Of a stretch of DNA of 60,530 nucleotides, positions 8,904 through 16,663 are shown in pieces. Position 1 is the stretch's first letter. Every line of letters starts with the position of its first letter. The DNA lies in NCBI GenBank assembly GCA_009926065.1, contig RFPP01000010.1, forward strand, positions 1-60,530. The letters are read 5' to 3'. The stretch comes from Flavobacteriaceae bacterium (GTDB taxonomy: Bacteria; Bacteroidota; Bacteroidia; Flavobacteriales; Flavobacteriaceae). The notes under the pieces are model-generated. The model saw nothing but the letters and a program-made list of their open reading frames with translations, did no database searches and was not told the origin of the DNA. The position numbers were made by a program, and so were the translations under genes.

Positions 8904-9085
8904 TTTAAATGTATCTTAAAATTAAAAAAAAATAAAGGGTGTTATATACAACAAAAATTTTAAAAAAATTAATTAAAAAAAATTTTTTTTTAACGATTTA
9001 TTATCACATATTTGTAGTCCAAAAAATAAGTATCCCTTATCCGTTATTTTTTGTAACATAATAAAACAATAACTTTTTAATCACT

Positions 9086-10513
9086 ATGAGTAAAACTGCG
9101 CAATCAGTCTGGGAAAATTGTTTAGCATTCATTAAGGATAATATTCAAGACCAAGCATACAAAACTTGGTTTGAACCAATAAAATCAGTAGAACTTACTG
9201 ATAACGCGCTGTATATTCAAGTTCCAAGTAAGTTTTTTTACGAATGGCTTGAAGAACATTATGTAAAGTTATTAAAAGTTGCACTAACAAAAGAACTTGG
9301 TAAAAACGCAAAGTTACTTTATAAAATTAAGATGGAAAACACTTATGGCAATAAACAACCATTTATGGAACAATTGCCAAGCGCTCACAGAAGCCCGATG
9401 AAAACTCAAGAGGTAGATGCTCCATTTAAGAACCTAAACCCTGAATTGAAAAATCCATTTGTAATTCCAGGAATTAGAAATCTAAAAATAGAATCTCAAC
9501 TTAATGCAAATTACAGTTTTGAAAATTTCCTTGAAGGAGATTCTAATCGATTAGCTCGTTCTGCAGGTATGGCTGTTGCTAATAAACCGGGAGGAACCTC
9601 TTTCAACCCATTATTGATTTTTGGTGGGGTTGGAATGGGAAAAACTCATTTAGCTCATGCTATCGGTGTTGAAATAAAAGATAAATATCCAGAAAAAACA
9701 GTTTTATATATTTCTGCTGAAATTTTTACACAACAGTATATCGACTCTGTAAAGAAAAATAACAGAAATGATTTTATACATTTCTACCAACTAATAGATG
9801 TATTGATTATTGACGACGTTCAGTTCCTTTCTGGAAAAACTGGAACTCAGGATGTGTTTTTCCACATTTTTAACTATCTACATCAAAATGGAAAACAGGT
9901 AATTTTGACTTCTGACAAAGCTCCTGTTGATATGCAAGATATTGAACAAAGATTACTTTCTCGTTTTAAATGGGGCCTTTCTGCGGAATTGCACCAACCT
10001 GATTATGAAACTAGAATTTCAATTTTGAAAAACATCCTTTATCGTGATGGAGTGGATATTTCTGAAGAAATCATAGAATATGTGGCTAGAAATATAAAAA
10101 CAAATATTCGTGAACTTGAAGGAGCAATGATTTCATTGATTGCACAATCGTCATTTAACAAAAAAGAAGTAACTCTAGATTTAGCAAAACAAGTTGTAGA
10201 GAAATTTGTTAAAAATGTTAAACGTGAAGTATCTATCGATTATATACAAAAAACAGTATCCGACTATTTTCAATTGGATTTAGAAACATTACAATCTAAA
10301 ACCAGAAAACGTCATGTAGTTCAGGCTAGACAATTAGCTATGTTTTTTGCAAAAAAATTCACTAAAGCTTCGTTAGCAAATATTGGTTCTCAAATTGGAG
10401 ATCGCGACCACGCTACTGTATTACATGCTTGTAAAACTGTTGATAATCTTGTAGCAACAGACAAGCAGTTCAAAAAATACATGGAAGACATTCACAAGAA
10501 ATTATCCTTATAA
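9086..10513 (+). CDS. dnaA: Chromosomal replication initiator protein DnaA
   Basis: A 475-residue AAA+ ATPase that opens the replication origin. Domain I (1-85) has the WENCLAFIKDNI and TWFEP features. Domain II is a short linker (about 85-140). Domain III has Walker A GGVGMGKT (180-187), Walker B LIIDDVQF (240-247) and the ERRLLSRF-like arginine-finger region. Domain IV ends with the DnaA signature GDRDHATVLHACKTV (438-452), which reads DNA boxes. The next gene starts on the base after its stop. Clear consensus DnaA boxes were not found in the 182 bases upstream. Confidence 0.98.
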   Translation: MSKTAQSVWENCLAFIKDNIQDQAYKTWFEPIKSVELTDNALYIQVPSKFFYEWLEEHYVKLLKVALTKELGKNAKLLYKIKMENTYGNKQPFMEQLPSAHRSPMKTQEVDAPFKNLNPELKNPFVIPGIRNLKIESQLNANYSFENFLEGDSNRLARSAGMAVANKPGGTSFNPLLIFGGVGMGKTHLAHAIGVEIKDKYPEKTVLYISAEIFTQQYIDSVKKNNRNDFIHFYQLIDVLIIDDVQFLSGKTGTQDVFFHIFNYLHQNGKQVILTSDKAPVDMQDIEQRLLSRFKWGLSAELHQPDYETRISILKNILYRDGVDISEEIIEYVARNIKTNIRELEGAMISLIAQSSFNKKEVTLDLAKQVVEKFVKNVKREVSIDYIQKTVSDYFQLDLETLQSKTRKRHVVQARQLAMFFAKKFTKASLANIGSQIGDRDHATVLHACKTVDNLVATDKQFKKYMEDIHKKLSL

Positions 10514-10981
10514 ATGCCCATTAAAATTTTAATGGTTTGTTTGGGAAATATCTGCAGATCGCCAATTGCAGAAGGACTTTTATCCTCTAAACTTCCTAAA
10601 GATATTTTTATTGTAGATTCTTGCGGAACTGGAAATTGGCATATCGGAAGCCAGCCCGATCCGAGATCTATTGCTGTTTGTAAAAAAAATGGCCTCGATA
10701 TATCCAACCAAAAATGTCGACAAATTACCCTGTCAGATTTTGAAAACTTCGATTATATATATGTAATGGATAAAAGTAATTATCAAAATGTAATTGCTTT
10801 AACTGAAAATGAAAAACATCGAAGTAAAGTCAAATTAATTCTTTCAGAAAAATACGTAGACGAAATAAAAGAAGTTCCCGATCCTTATTTTGGAATGGAA
10901 AACGGTTTTGACATTGTTTATGAAATGCTTGATTCTACTTGTGAAATCATTGCAAATAAATTAAAATCTCAACATACTTAA
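10514..10981 (+). CDS. Low-molecular-weight protein tyrosine phosphatase
   Basis: A 155-residue cytoplasmic phosphatase. The P-loop CLGNICRS (Cys9 nucleophile, Arg15) sits at the N-terminus, and the general-acid motif DPYF (Asp123) is near residue 123, as in all LMW-PTPs. These enzymes dephosphorylate tyrosine-phosphorylated proteins, often with a cognate BY-kinase of a polysaccharide locus, but no such locus is here. The ATG directly follows the dnaA TAA with no spacer, so it is expected to be co-transcribed, and probably translationally coupled, with dnaA. Confidence 0.93.
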   Translation: MPIKILMVCLGNICRSPIAEGLLSSKLPKDIFIVDSCGTGNWHIGSQPDPRSIAVCKKNGLDISNQKCRQITLSDFENFDYIYVMDKSNYQNVIALTENEKHRSKVKLILSEKYVDEIKEVPDPYFGMENGFDIVYEMLDSTCEIIANKLKSQHT

Positions 10982-10997
10982 CCATAATCAATAATAA

Positions 10998-11714
10998 ATG
11001 GCTCAATTAGGAAAATTATATCTAATTCCTACAACTCTTGGAGAAACTGAAAATCCATTTGATGTGCTTCCTCAAACCATAAAAAGAACCATTGAATTAT
11101 TAGATTATTACATTGTTGAAAACGAAAAAACCGCTAGGAAATTCATAAAAAGTATTTGTCCGGAGAAAGTACAAGCCTCTTTAAACTTAAGCATTTTAAA
11201 CAAACACACTCAGGATTCTGAATACAAAAAAATGATTCAAGACTGTGTGGAAGGAAAAAACGTAGGACTTATGTCGGAAGCAGGATGCCCTGGAGTTGCT
11301 GACCCTGGTGCAGTTATAGTTAAATTAGCACACGAAAAAGGAATTCAAGTGATTCCATTAGTTGGACCGTCATCCATATTATTAGCGATTATGGCCTCTG
11401 GAATGAACGGACAAAGTTTTGCTTTCAACGGTTATATTCCTATAGATGCTAGTGAGAAAAGAGCGACGCTAAAAAATCTTGAAAAGTTATCAAGTACCAA
11501 AAACCAATCCCAGTTGTTCATTGAAACTCCTTATCGAAATAATAAAATGTTGGAAGATATTCTAAGTTCGCTTCATCCTGAAACGCATTTATGTGTGGCT
11601 TGTGACCTCACTTTACCTACAGAGTATATTAAGACGATGCGAGTGATGAATTGGAAAAAAACAAAAATAGATTTACACAATCGACCAACTATATTCATTA
11701 TTCATAAAATGTAA
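10998..11714 (+). CDS. RsmI-like SAM-dependent methyltransferase
   Basis: A 238-residue protein of the tetrapyrrole methylase fold, closest in pattern to RsmI (16S rRNA C1402 2'-O-methyltransferase). It has the conserved block GLMSEAGCPGVADPG, VPLVGPSS-like VIPLVGPSSILLA, and GFAFNGY-like SFAFNGYIP. The N-terminal glycine-rich P-loop expected in RsmI is less clear (LYLIPTTLGE), so it may be the second RsmI-like paralogue found in many Bacteroidota rather than the true enzyme. It is third in the dnaA transcript, 16 bases after the phosphatase gene, and is followed by a strong terminator. Confidence 0.85.
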   Translation: MAQLGKLYLIPTTLGETENPFDVLPQTIKRTIELLDYYIVENEKTARKFIKSICPEKVQASLNLSILNKHTQDSEYKKMIQDCVEGKNVGLMSEAGCPGVADPGAVIVKLAHEKGIQVIPLVGPSSILLAIMASGMNGQSFAFNGYIPIDASEKRATLKNLEKLSSTKNQSQLFIETPYRNNKMLEDILSSLHPETHLCVACDLTLPTEYIKTMRVMNWKKTKIDLHNRPTIFIIHKM

Positions 11715-11717
11715 CAC

Positions 11718-11749
11718 AAAAAAACCACGTAAAACGTGGATTTTTTTTT
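11718..11749. terminator. Bidirectional rho-independent terminator
   Basis: The stem CCACGT/ACGTGG with an AAA loop is flanked by seven A on the left and nine T on the right. It separates the convergent RsmI-like gene and the lysozyme-like gene and can serve both. Confidence 0.88.
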
Positions 11750-11750
11750 A

Positions 11751-12386
11751 TTATTTTACCTTTGGATTTCTATTTGGTTTAATTCCCGTAGTTTCATATC
11801 CACCAAACTCTCTCATATATGATTTAACTGACGTTCCATTGACATCTCTACACTTACGAGAACCATTGGTTCTTAAAAATCTTTTAACAGAACCAACACC
11901 ACCAAGATGGGCAGCAGCCAATAATCCAGATTCAGTGATTCGAACACCTCCAACTATTTGACCTTCAAACCTTTCAATTTCTTTTCTCAATTCCCACTTA
12001 TTTTTAGAAAGTAAGGCAACAAATGCTTTTTCTTGTAATTTAGGGTCATTTAAAAACGTTAAACTATCATAAATACCTATAGTTCTGAGCGTTTCTGTAC
12101 CAAATTGATACTTACCCATGTAACCTATGGAATTGATTTTTCTATATTTTCCTTGGGATTCTCTGAAAGCGATTGCTTCCTTATAACCAATAAAAAAATT
12201 ACCTGTAAATGGAATTTTTCTATTTAAATAATCTTTATTCTCTAGTGAAGGTAATGAATAACTCATTATTTTATTTGAATCGATGTGAAACCAATCGTAT
12301 TTCTCAAATTTTCCGTTTTTAAAACCTGAGCTCATAAAAGCGACTATTCCAATCAATACAAAATAAAAAAGTCCTTTCTTTAACAT
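11751..12386 (-). CDS. Secreted lysozyme-like (transglycosylase-fold) protein
   Basis: A 211-residue protein with an N-terminal hydrophobic segment (about 5-21) that acts as a signal peptide or anchor. From about 65 on, it has a lysozyme-superfamily pattern: the likely catalytic Glu in AIAFRESQGKY, followed by GYMGKYQFG, then a helical region and GLLAAAHLGGVGSVKRFL. These features resemble soluble lytic transglycosylases, so peptidoglycan cleavage is inferred; the exact family is not certain. Its neighbour mltG is also a transglycosylase. Upstream, at 12456-12480, is a perfect 8-base inverted repeat. Confidence 0.72.
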   Translation of the reverse strand: MLKKGLFYFVLIGIVAFMSSGFKNGKFEKYDWFHIDSNKIMSYSLPSLENKDYLNRKIPFTGNFFIGYKEAIAFRESQGKYRKINSIGYMGKYQFGTETLRTIGIYDSLTFLNDPKLQEKAFVALLSKNKWELRKEIERFEGQIVGGVRITESGLLAAAHLGGVGSVKRFLRTNGSRKCRDVNGTSVKSYMREFGGYETTGIKPNRNPKVK

Positions 12387-12455
12387 ATATTAGTTTTCTT
12401 CTTAACGATGCAAAACAATATAAATAAATAAATAATAATAAATTTATATAACATC

Positions 12456-12480
12456 AATACTGAAATAATAAATCAGTATT
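12456..12480. repeat. Inverted repeat upstream of the lysozyme-like gene
   Basis: AATACTGA and TCAGTATT form a perfect 8-base inverted repeat with a 9-base spacer, 70-94 bases before the start at 12386 and 110 bases beyond the mltG stop. No T-tract follows on either strand, so it is more likely an operator or RNA hairpin than a terminator. Confidence 0.45.
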
Positions 12481-12589
12481 ATTTAAGAAATTTCTACGGG
12501 ACAAATATACATAAAAAATAATAAATCTGATTTTCAGATAGTTATATATGTTTAAATCTTGATTTATTGAAAGAAATGAAGATATTTTT

Positions 12590-13639
12590 CTATTTAGATT
12601 TACTAATTTGAATTTGTTTTCTTAACCAATTAATGTAGTTGGTTCTATTCACTTCGTGATCACTTTCATTAACCGCAAATTCATGATATCCAAATCGGGT
12701 GACGCTGGCACAGAAATAGATATAATTGTGTTTTTCAGGTTTTAAAACAGCTTCTATTGCGGTTATATCAGGCATTGCAATAGGTCCTGGCGGTAAACCT
12801 TTATAAAAATAAGTATTATAAGGGGAATCAATTTTTAAATCATTAGAAAAAACTCTTTTAATAACCATATCAAAGTTTCCTAATTTCTTTTTCTTTGCAA
12901 ATATTACTGTTGGATCTGCTTGAAGTAACATTCCTAATCTTAATCTGTTCAAATAAACTCCTGCTACTCTTGGTCTTTCGTCTTTTTTCACCGTTTCTTT
13001 GTGAACTATAGACGCTAATGTCATTACTTGAACGGGGGTTAAACCCAATTTTTGAGCTTGAGAACTTCTTTCTGCATTCCAAAACTTACGATATTCTTTA
13101 ATCATTTTATCACGGAATTTCTCTGCTTTTGTATTCCAATAAAATTCATAGGTATTTGGAATACAAATACTTATTACATTATCTTCTGTAAAACCATTTT
13201 CTTTTAAAAATGTAGAATCTTTAAAAATTTTTATTAAAGATATACTATCAGCTTCAATTTGAGTACTTACCCTTCCAACAACATTTTCGATACGTTCTTG
13301 ATTATTAAAAGCCAATTTTACTGGTATATTATTGCGTAATGATGTAATCAATTCGTAGTTATTCATTCCTTTTTTAAATAAGAAACGTCCAGATTTTACA
13401 TTTTTGATATAAGATCTTTTCGAGGCAACCATTTCAAATTTATCCATATTATCAATATAAGGCGTGATGATTTTTTTGACATCTTGATAATTTGCATCGG
13501 TAGGAATGTACACGTAAAGCTCATTTTCATTAAACTTAGTATTTTTAGAAAATATATCTCCGTACAATTTGATGCCATAAATTAGTAGTACAGTGATCAA
13601 TACAACCGAAACTATTGTGATTATTTTTTTAATGTTCAA
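12590..13639 (-). CDS. mltG: Endolytic murein transglycosylase MltG
   Basis: A 349-residue inner-membrane enzyme that cleaves nascent glycan strands to set their length. One transmembrane helix (about 6-24) is followed by a LysM-like region and the YceG domain. The catalytic glutamate is Glu215 in LASIVHKET, with the conserved ERPRVAGVYLNRL and LQADPTV motifs after it. The start is TTG at 13639; no in-frame ATG fits the family start. It lies 10 bases downstream of a GNAT gene and is probably transcribed with dapF. Confidence 0.95.
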   Translation of the reverse strand: MNIKKIITIVSVVLITVLLIYGIKLYGDIFSKNTKFNENELYVYIPTDANYQDVKKIITPYIDNMDKFEMVASKRSYIKNVKSGRFLFKKGMNNYELITSLRNNIPVKLAFNNQERIENVVGRVSTQIEADSISLIKIFKDSTFLKENGFTEDNVISICIPNTYEFYWNTKAEKFRDKMIKEYRKFWNAERSSQAQKLGLTPVQVMTLASIVHKETVKKDERPRVAGVYLNRLRLGMLLQADPTVIFAKKKKLGNFDMVIKRVFSNDLKIDSPYNTYFYKGLPPGPIAMPDITAIEAVLKPEKHNYIYFCASVTRFGYHEFAVNESDHEVNRTNYINWLRKQIQISKSK

Positions 13640-13649
13640 AATTGATATT

Positions 13650-14183
13650 TTAATATTGATTATTTATTAATTGATAGATGGATTCGTCTTTATAAATACC
13701 GTTAACCAAATTCCAATCTTTTTTTATTCCTATATTTACAAATCCAAATTTAGTAAAAAGTCTTATACTGGCCTCGTTTTCTGTAGCGATATTTGCATAC
13801 AATTGATGTAAATTCAAATTTCTAAACGTATATTTGATCAATAAATCTAAAGCCTCAGTTCCAACACCTTGACTTCTATTTTCACTATCTTTAATAAGAA
13901 TACCAACACCCGCACGATTATTTTTTGGATCATATTCGAAAATATCAATTAATCCAATGGCAGAATCATCATTATTATTACAAATTGCCAGACGTAATTG
14001 TTTTGCTTCATAAATATCTTGATTGGCATTTTCAAGGTACTGACGAATCAAAAAACGGCTATAGGGAGTTTGAGTATGACTCACTTCCCAAACCAATTCG
14101 TCATTTTCAACAGCATAAATAAACTCTAAATCATTAGGTTCTAATGCGCGTAAATAAATAGTTTTTCCCTTTAAAGTGATCAA
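13650..14183 (-). CDS. RimJ/RimL-type GNAT N-acetyltransferase
   Basis: A 177-residue acetyltransferase. The N-terminus ITLKGKTIYLRALEPNDLEF is typical of RimJ/RimL-like GNATs, and the acetyl-CoA loop reads SENRSQGVGTEALDLL, followed by NLHQLYANIATENEASIRLFTKFGF. The substrate is not known. The longest frame begins at a TTG at 14222 inside dapF. A TTG at 14183 gives the usual family start and lies 4 bases after the dapF stop, so it is preferred. It sits between dapF and mltG in an apparent cell-wall operon. Confidence 0.85.
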   Translation of the reverse strand: MITLKGKTIYLRALEPNDLEFIYAVENDELVWEVSHTQTPYSRFLIRQYLENANQDIYEAKQLRLAICNNNDDSAIGLIDIFEYDPKNNRAGVGILIKDSENRSQGVGTEALDLLIKYTFRNLNLHQLYANIATENEASIRLFTKFGFVNIGIKKDWNLVNGIYKDESIYQLINNQY

Positions 14184-14187
14184 ATTA

Positions 14188-14976
14188 TTATTTTTTAATA
14201 TTAATTTTTCCTTGGAATACAAAAGTTGCTGGTCCTTTTAAAAATACATTGGAATAAAGTGACTCCTTTTTATCAAATGAGACCTCTAATTTTCCACCTT
14301 GAACATTTATTTTAATTGAATTGGAATTAGTTTTTCCTATAAAATTCATTGCAATAGCAACAGCAGTAGCTCCTGTTCCGCAGGATAACGTCTCATCTTC
14401 CACTCCTCTTTCATAGGTTCGAATTGAAAAGATATCGTCGCTTATTTGTTCAACAAAATTGACATTGGCCCCAGCCGCACTATATAAATCGCTGTATCGA
14501 ATTGCTGCTCCTTGAGATTTCACATCCAGATTTGAAATTGATGAAACCATTTCAATGTGATGTGGCGAACCAGTATCTAAAAAGGTATAATTGGACTGAC
14601 TGTTTACATAATCCACGTTTTTCATTTGTAAAGAAACTCTGTTGTCATCTGAAATTGTAGCATGATGTATTCCATCAACAGCCAAGAATGAAGTTGAATT
14701 ATCGATAATCTGAAGTTTTTTTGCAAAAGCTACCAAACATCTTCCTCCATTTCCACACATCGTACTTTGATTTCCATCAGAATTAAAATATACCATTTTG
14801 AAATCAGTTTCAAAATCATTCTCTAACAAAATCAAACCATCAGCTCCAATACCAAACCTTCTATCACACAAATGAGCAATAAGTTTAAAATCACTTTTAG
14901 GAAAGAAATCTTTGCGATTGTCAATCATCACAAAATCATTGCCTGTACCTTCGTATTTATCAAAATTGATTTCCAT
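14188..14976 (-). CDS. dapF: Diaminopimelate epimerase
   Basis: A 262-residue pyridoxal-independent epimerase converting LL- to meso-diaminopimelate for lysine and peptidoglycan synthesis. The N-terminus KYEGTGNDFVMID is diagnostic. The two active-site cysteines are Cys74 in MCGNGGR and Cys199 in LSCGTGA. The frame extends to ATG 15027, but a promoter (TTA-N19-TActTTTG, 14994-15023) lies over that extension, so ATG 14976 is chosen. Probable operon order is dapF, GNAT, mltG, which joins precursor synthesis and glycan processing. Confidence 0.95.
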   Translation of the reverse strand: MEINFDKYEGTGNDFVMIDNRKDFFPKSDFKLIAHLCDRRFGIGADGLILLENDFETDFKMVYFNSDGNQSTMCGNGGRCLVAFAKKLQIIDNSTSFLAVDGIHHATISDDNRVSLQMKNVDYVNSQSNYTFLDTGSPHHIEMVSSISNLDVKSQGAAIRYSDLYSAAGANVNFVEQISDDIFSIRTYERGVEDETLSCGTGATAVAIAMNFIGKTNSNSIKINVQGGKLEVSFDKKESLYSNVFLKGPATFVFQGKINIKK

Positions 14977-14993
14977 AATATGTTCTGTTGTTA

Positions 14994-15023
14994 CAAAAGT
15001 ACAAACTATTAATGAAAAGTTAA
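14994..15023 (-). promoter_or_regulatory. Predicted dapF promoter
   Basis: On the minus strand, TTA (15023-15021), 19 bases and TActTTTG (15001-14994) match the Bacteroidota promoter consensus. The ATG at 14976 follows about 17 bases after the -7 element. Confidence 0.6.
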
Positions 15024-15040
15024 TCATTGTTAAACGAGCG

Positions 15041-15071
15041 TTAAACTCTTTTTTAAGAAAATATACTTTTT
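15041..15071 (+). promoter_or_regulatory. Possible htrA promoter
   Basis: TTA, 20 bases and TActTTTT lie 30 bases before the HtrA start. The last base of the -7 element departs from consensus, so this is a weaker call. Confidence 0.35.
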
Positions 15072-15100
15072 TATTTTTACTATAAATAAATTAAATAACT

Positions 15101-16501
15101 ATGAAAAATTTCTCAAATCTATTCTTAGTATCACTGATAAGCGGTGCTACTACACTTGGAGCTTACAAATTATTATTTGATAGTAATGGCTATTTTTCAA
15201 AAAATAGGGATTCGGTGGTTACACTTGCTCCAAAAAATTATGATAAAACTGTTGGGTTATCATCTGAAGCAATTGATTTTACTGAAGCAGCGGACAAATC
15301 AGTACACTCAGTAGTTCACGTAAAAAACGTTTCCTACACTTCTATTTCTAATCCAATAATGGAATTTTTTTACGGATATAGAGGAGCTCAACAACAAGAA
15401 CAAATTGGAACAGGTTCCGGAGTAATTATTTCAGAAGATGGCTATATCGTAACCAATAACCACGTTGTTAAAGATGCTTCAGAAATTGAAATTACCTTAA
15501 ACAACAAAAAATCATATAAAGCAAAATTGGTTGGAACCGATTCAAAAATGGATATCGCATTATTGAAAATTGATGCCGACGAAAAACTAACCTATTCAAC
15601 CTTTGCTGATTCTGATCTAGTGAAAGTAGGAGAATGGGTTTTGGCAGTTGGAAATCCATATAATTTAACTTCAACCGTAACTGCTGGAATTGTTTCTGCA
15701 AAAGCTAGAAATTTAGATACCTCAGGAATACAATCTTTCATTCAAACCGATGCTGCGGTAAATCCTGGAAATAGCGGTGGAGCGTTAGTAAATACTCGGG
15801 GCGAATTAATTGGTATTAACACTATGATTTCATCGCAAACAGGCTCTTATGTGGGTTACTCATTTGCAATTCCTTCAAATATTGCTCGTAAAATAATTGA
15901 AGACATTATGGAATTTGGTAATGTTCAAAGAGGTATTTTGGGTATAGAAGGTGGTGAATTGAATAGTAATACTTCAAAAGAACTAGGAATTAAAGAAACC
16001 GAAGGATTTTACATAAAAAGAGTAAATAAAAATACAGGAGCTGAAAAATCTGGATTATTAAAGGGTGATATTATCAAGAAAATTGATAACCAACCGGTCA
16101 CTTCTTATGCTGAATTGAATGGTTATATTAATACAAAAAGACCAAATGATAAAGTTCAATTAACCATAATTAGAAATGATAAAACAATAATGATTCCTGT
16201 AACATTAATTAAAAGCGATGTAATTAACACTCAGTTTAAAGGATTGGATTTAGAAAATATTGGGTCTTCAGATAAGAAAAAATTCAGAATTAGCTACGGA
16301 GTTAAAATCAAAGAAATTGATAATGATAAATTGCGCGCTTACGCAAATGACCTTAAGGGAGGGATAATATTGAGTATTGGCAATGTTAAAGCTGTTGATG
16401 TAGAAACCGTTTCAAAAGCACTTTCAAACATAGATGAAAATCAAGCAGTTCAAATTGAAATGCTCACCGTAAACGGACAAGTGATCCGCTTAATTTTATA
16501 G
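15101..16501 (+). CDS. htrA: HtrA/DegP-family periplasmic serine protease
   Basis: A 466-residue Do-like protease for periplasmic protein quality control. An N-terminal signal or anchor segment (about 5-27) is followed by the trypsin-like domain with the triad His121 (TNNHVV), Asp151 (MDIALLK) and Ser225 (GNSGGAL). A first PDZ domain covers about 275-365, and a degenerate second one runs to the C-terminus. The length and two-PDZ layout match DegP/DegQ. It is divergent from dapF and followed by a terminator. Confidence 0.94.
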   Translation: MKNFSNLFLVSLISGATTLGAYKLLFDSNGYFSKNRDSVVTLAPKNYDKTVGLSSEAIDFTEAADKSVHSVVHVKNVSYTSISNPIMEFFYGYRGAQQQEQIGTGSGVIISEDGYIVTNNHVVKDASEIEITLNNKKSYKAKLVGTDSKMDIALLKIDADEKLTYSTFADSDLVKVGEWVLAVGNPYNLTSTVTAGIVSAKARNLDTSGIQSFIQTDAAVNPGNSGGALVNTRGELIGINTMISSQTGSYVGYSFAIPSNIARKIIEDIMEFGNVQRGILGIEGGELNSNTSKELGIKETEGFYIKRVNKNTGAEKSGLLKGDIIKKIDNQPVTSYAELNGYINTKRPNDKVQLTIIRNDKTIMIPVTLIKSDVINTQFKGLDLENIGSSDKKKFRISYGVKIKEIDNDKLRAYANDLKGGIILSIGNVKAVDVETVSKALSNIDENQAVQIEMLTVNGQVIRLIL

Positions 16502-16524
16502 AATACCATCTTACTTTAATTTTT

Positions 16525-16558
16525 AAAAAAGTCGATTTTAATTAATCGACTTTTTTTT
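16525..16558 (+). terminator. Rho-independent terminator after htrA
   Basis: The stem GTCGATT/AATCGAC with an AT-rich loop is preceded by six A and followed by eight T, about 30 bases after the htrA stop. Confidence 0.85.
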
Positions 16559-16590
16559 ATTTCAAAAAATAAATTTAACATTAAAACTAG

Positions 16591-16620
16591 TTACGAAATC
16601 GATTGAAATGGGTACTTTTG
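16591..16620 (+). promoter_or_regulatory. Predicted gap promoter
   Basis: TTA (16591-16593), 19 bases and TActTTTG (16613-16620) match the Bacteroidota consensus. It leaves a leader of about 38 bases before the GAPDH start. Confidence 0.6.
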
Positions 16621-16663
16621 CAAAAAATAATCAAATTTACAATTCAAATTTAGTTTAATTATT

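Noticed and set aside
8904..9085. Possible replication origin upstream of dnaA
   Set aside because: The gap is very AT-rich and has near-matches to DnaA boxes (TTATCACA, TTATCCGTT), but no cluster of true consensus boxes is present, so I do not annotate an origin. A GC-skew plot of the whole chromosome would decide.
14184..14222. Longer N-terminus of the GNAT gene overlapping dapF
   Set aside because: It would start with TTG inside dapF; the TTG at 14183 gives the standard family N-terminus and a 4-base gap.
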